This document shows, piece after piece, positions 56,875-57,864 of a DNA stretch of 57,864 nucleotides (position 1 is the stretch's first letter; every line of letters starts with the position of its first letter). The position numbers were made by a program, and so were the translations under genes. This DNA comes from Candidatus Thioglobus autotrophicus. Its GTDB lineage: Bacteria; Pseudomonadota; Gammaproteobacteria; PS1; Pseudothioglobaceae. The stretch spans positions 1-57,864 of the forward strand of contig JAKUUR010000010.1 in assembly GCA_022448455.1 (NCBI GenBank), in the 5' to 3' direction. The notes beneath the pieces are model-generated. The model saw only the letters and a list, made by a program, of their open reading frames with translations, was not told the DNA's origin and did no database searches.

Positions 56875-56951
56875 GGAGCGGTAGTTCAGTTGGTTAGAAC
56901 GCCTGCCTGTCACGCAGGAGGTCGCGGGTTCGACCCCCGTCCACTCCGCCA
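56875..56951 (+). tRNA. tRNA-Asp (anticodon GTC)
   Basis: D stem GTTC/GAAC, anticodon loop CTGTCAC with GTC, T arm GCGGG/CCCGT and discriminator G73 match tRNA-Asp. CCA is encoded. The acceptor stem GGAGCGG/CCACTCC has one C-A mismatch at pair 5-68, where other tRNA-Asp genes have C-G. It is 6 bp after tRNA-Val, so they are co-transcribed. Confidence 0.95.
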
Positions 56952-56959
56952 TTACAAAG

Positions 56960-57011
56960 AAGCCCCGTATTTTGTAACCAAATCAGTGGGATATGATATG
57001 CGGGGTTTTTC
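56960..57011 (+). terminator. Terminator of the tRNA operon
   Basis: AAGCCCCG and CGGGGTTTTT form an 8-bp stem (one G-T pair) with a long loop of about 33 nt and a T run. The loop is longer than usual. Confidence 0.55.
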
Positions 57012-57118
57012 TATGAACCACAAGTTTTACATCTAAATTTACTCTAAATCAATTAGCCTAACCGGAAAGACTATCGCGATCATTAAGAACTATAATTTTA
57101 GATATAATTAAACAATCA

Positions 57119-57220
57119 CTTCATTAATTATTAAAAATAAAATTGTTGAAAACTTTTCTACATGTTGGCTGTGGTCCTCAGAATAAATCCTCTTGTTTGG
57201 GATTTAATAATGATAATTGG
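57119..57220. repeat. First copy of a near-identical repeat covering a methyltransferase gene start
   Basis: This stretch, including about 27 bp of upstream sequence and the first 25 codons, recurs at 57766-57864. In the coding part only 2 of 75 bases differ. It marks a recent tandem duplication. Confidence 0.9.
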
Positions 57221-57751
57221 AAAGAAATTAGGTTCGATATTGATAAAAATGTCAATCCAGATATAGTGGGTACGTTGACAGACATGAAGTTAGTTGAAAC
57301 TGGGAGTGTTGATGCTGTTTACTCATCTCACAACATTGAACACATTTTTCCACACGAAGTTCCAATCGCTCTAAGAGAATTCTATAGAGTGTTGAAAGAA
57401 GACGGCATAGTTGTTATTACATGCCCTGACTTACAAAGTGCTGGCGAAGCAGTTACACAAGATAAGTTGTTTAAGACGCTTTATGAAGGACATGATGGTC
57501 CAGTAACTGCATTTGATGTTTTGTTTGGACACAGAGAAACTACAGCAGATGGGAATGTATTTATGATACATAAGGGTGGATTCACCTATTCCTTATTAGA
57601 TAAGGCATTCTATGAGGCAGGATTTAAGGCTAGAGTAGGGGGGAGAAGACCAGAAGCTTGTGATTTATTTCTTGTTGCATTTAAACAAAAAAAATCTGAT
57701 GAGGAAATAAAAAAAATAGCAATACCATTCTTACCAGAACCCAAATTTTAG
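57146..57751 (+). CDS. SAM-dependent methyltransferase (class I), first copy
   Basis: This protein has 201 residues from the TTG at 57146, the codon aligned with the ATG of the second copy; another TTG precedes it. The SAM-binding motif is HVGCGPQNKS at residues 6-15. DAVYSSHNIEHIFPHEVPIALREFYRVLKEDGIVVITCPDL (about 58-98) is typical of Methyltransf_11-type proteins in which a conserved HxxEH motif sits before the post-motif helix. The C-terminal region is unusual and ends in PFLPEPKF. Substrate is not known; similar proteins occur in glycan or polysaccharide clusters. It is followed by a second copy and is unlike its upstream neighbours. Confidence 0.85.
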   Translation: MKTFLHVGCGPQNKSSCLGFNNDNWKEIRFDIDKNVNPDIVGTLTDMKLVETGSVDAVYSSHNIEHIFPHEVPIALREFYRVLKEDGIVVITCPDLQSAGEAVTQDKLFKTLYEGHDGPVTAFDVLFGHRETTADGNVFMIHKGGFTYSLLDKAFYEAGFKARVGGRRPEACDLFLVAFKQKKSDEEIKKIAIPFLPEPKF

Positions 57752-57765
57752 CTTCATTTAAATGT

Positions 57766-57864
57766 CTTCTAATTATTAAAATAAATCTGATGAAAACTTT
57801 TCTGCATGTTGGCTGTGGTCCTCAGAATAAATCCTCTTGTTTGGGATTTAATAATGATAATTGG
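57766..57864. repeat. Second copy of the methyltransferase repeat, cut by window edge
   Basis: Matches 57119-57220: the TAATTATTAAAA upstream stretch, then ATGAAAACTTTT and the following 63 bases with a single further difference. The repeat continues beyond the window. Confidence 0.9.
57790..57864 (+). CDS. SAM-dependent methyltransferase, second copy (truncated by window edge)
   Basis: Only the first 25 codons are in the window. They start with an ATG and encode the same residues as the first copy from MKTFLHVGCGPQNKSS onward. The start is ATG here but TTG in the first copy, so the two may differ in expression. Confidence 0.85.
   Translation, partial: MKTFLHVGCGPQNKSSCLGFNNDNW

Overview
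The window looks like a piece of a low-GC, free-living gammaproteobacterial chromosome. The best guess is the sulfur-oxidiser group around SUP05 / 'Candidatus Thioglobus' (Thioglobaceae). This rests on a form II RubisCO (cbbM) with a divergent LysR regulator (cbbR) and the activase pair cbbQ/cbbO, on gammaproteobacterial gene orders (hisS-yfgM-der, rpsF-rpsR-rplI-dnaB, dnaK-dnaJ, moa/moe genes) and on AT-rich codon use. The taxonomic call is an inference; no 16S rRNA gene is present. There are no insertion sequences, CRISPR arrays, rRNA genes or phage genes, and no gene-free stretch longer than 300 bases.

Layout. 1-7756 (mostly minus): a CorB-type CBS membrane protein cut by the left edge, enolase, DnaJ, DnaK behind a sigma32-like promoter, coaD, rsmD and rnd. 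7852-13359 (plus): an NtrY-like kinase, an unusually short NtrX-like regulator lacking the AAA+ domain, and the TrkA/TrkH potassium uptake system. 13437-15437 (minus): a membrane pyrophosphatase of the K+-dependent type. 15629-19958 (plus): a DMT exporter, diaminopropionate ammonia-lyase and an M24 hydrolase, then an FTR1 iron permease behind a Fur-box-like site and two phased palindromes. 20123-21307: argJ. 21328-27578: cbbR, cbbM, an opposed DUF1624 membrane protein, cbbQ and cbbO. 27695-32318: a nearly complete molybdenum-cofactor block (mogA, moaD, moaA, moaC, moeA, moaE), whose mobA carries an in-frame stop.

32373-36865: nitrilase-family amidase, kynureninase, a YczE-like membrane protein, a phytanoyl-CoA-dioxygenase-like oxygenase and a TauE/SafE exporter. 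36862-38664 (minus): pdxB, ung and a candidate small membrane ORF. 38720-41686 (plus): a tight run of thiopurine methyltransferase, cold-shock-domain membrane protein, SLT lipoprotein, Rieske protein and a TrpD2-like protein. 41689-52905: msbA, pyrG, der, yfgM, hisS, a 5'-nucleotidase, a CpdA-like phosphodiesterase, dnaB and the S6-S18-L9 ribosomal genes. 53092-56284 (plus): mtgA, tsaB and a partial cytochrome c maturation set (ccmC, D, E, G; no A, B or F here). 56459-57864: HU, tRNA-Val, tRNA-Asp, then a SAM methyltransferase gene followed by the start of a near-identical second copy at the right edge.

How it fits together: carbon fixation (cbb), ion and energy balance (Trk with the pyrophosphatase), cofactor supply for molybdoenzymes and c-type cytochromes, and core replication, translation and protein folding. 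The most notable details are regulatory or structural: the truncated NtrX, the FTR1 control region, the tRNA promoter nested in the HU terminator, the broken mobA and the tandem methyltransferase repeat. I did not see a clearly new multi-gene system. The diaminopropionate-lyase/M24-hydrolase cluster and the cold-shock-domain membrane protein cluster are the closest to unexplained units.
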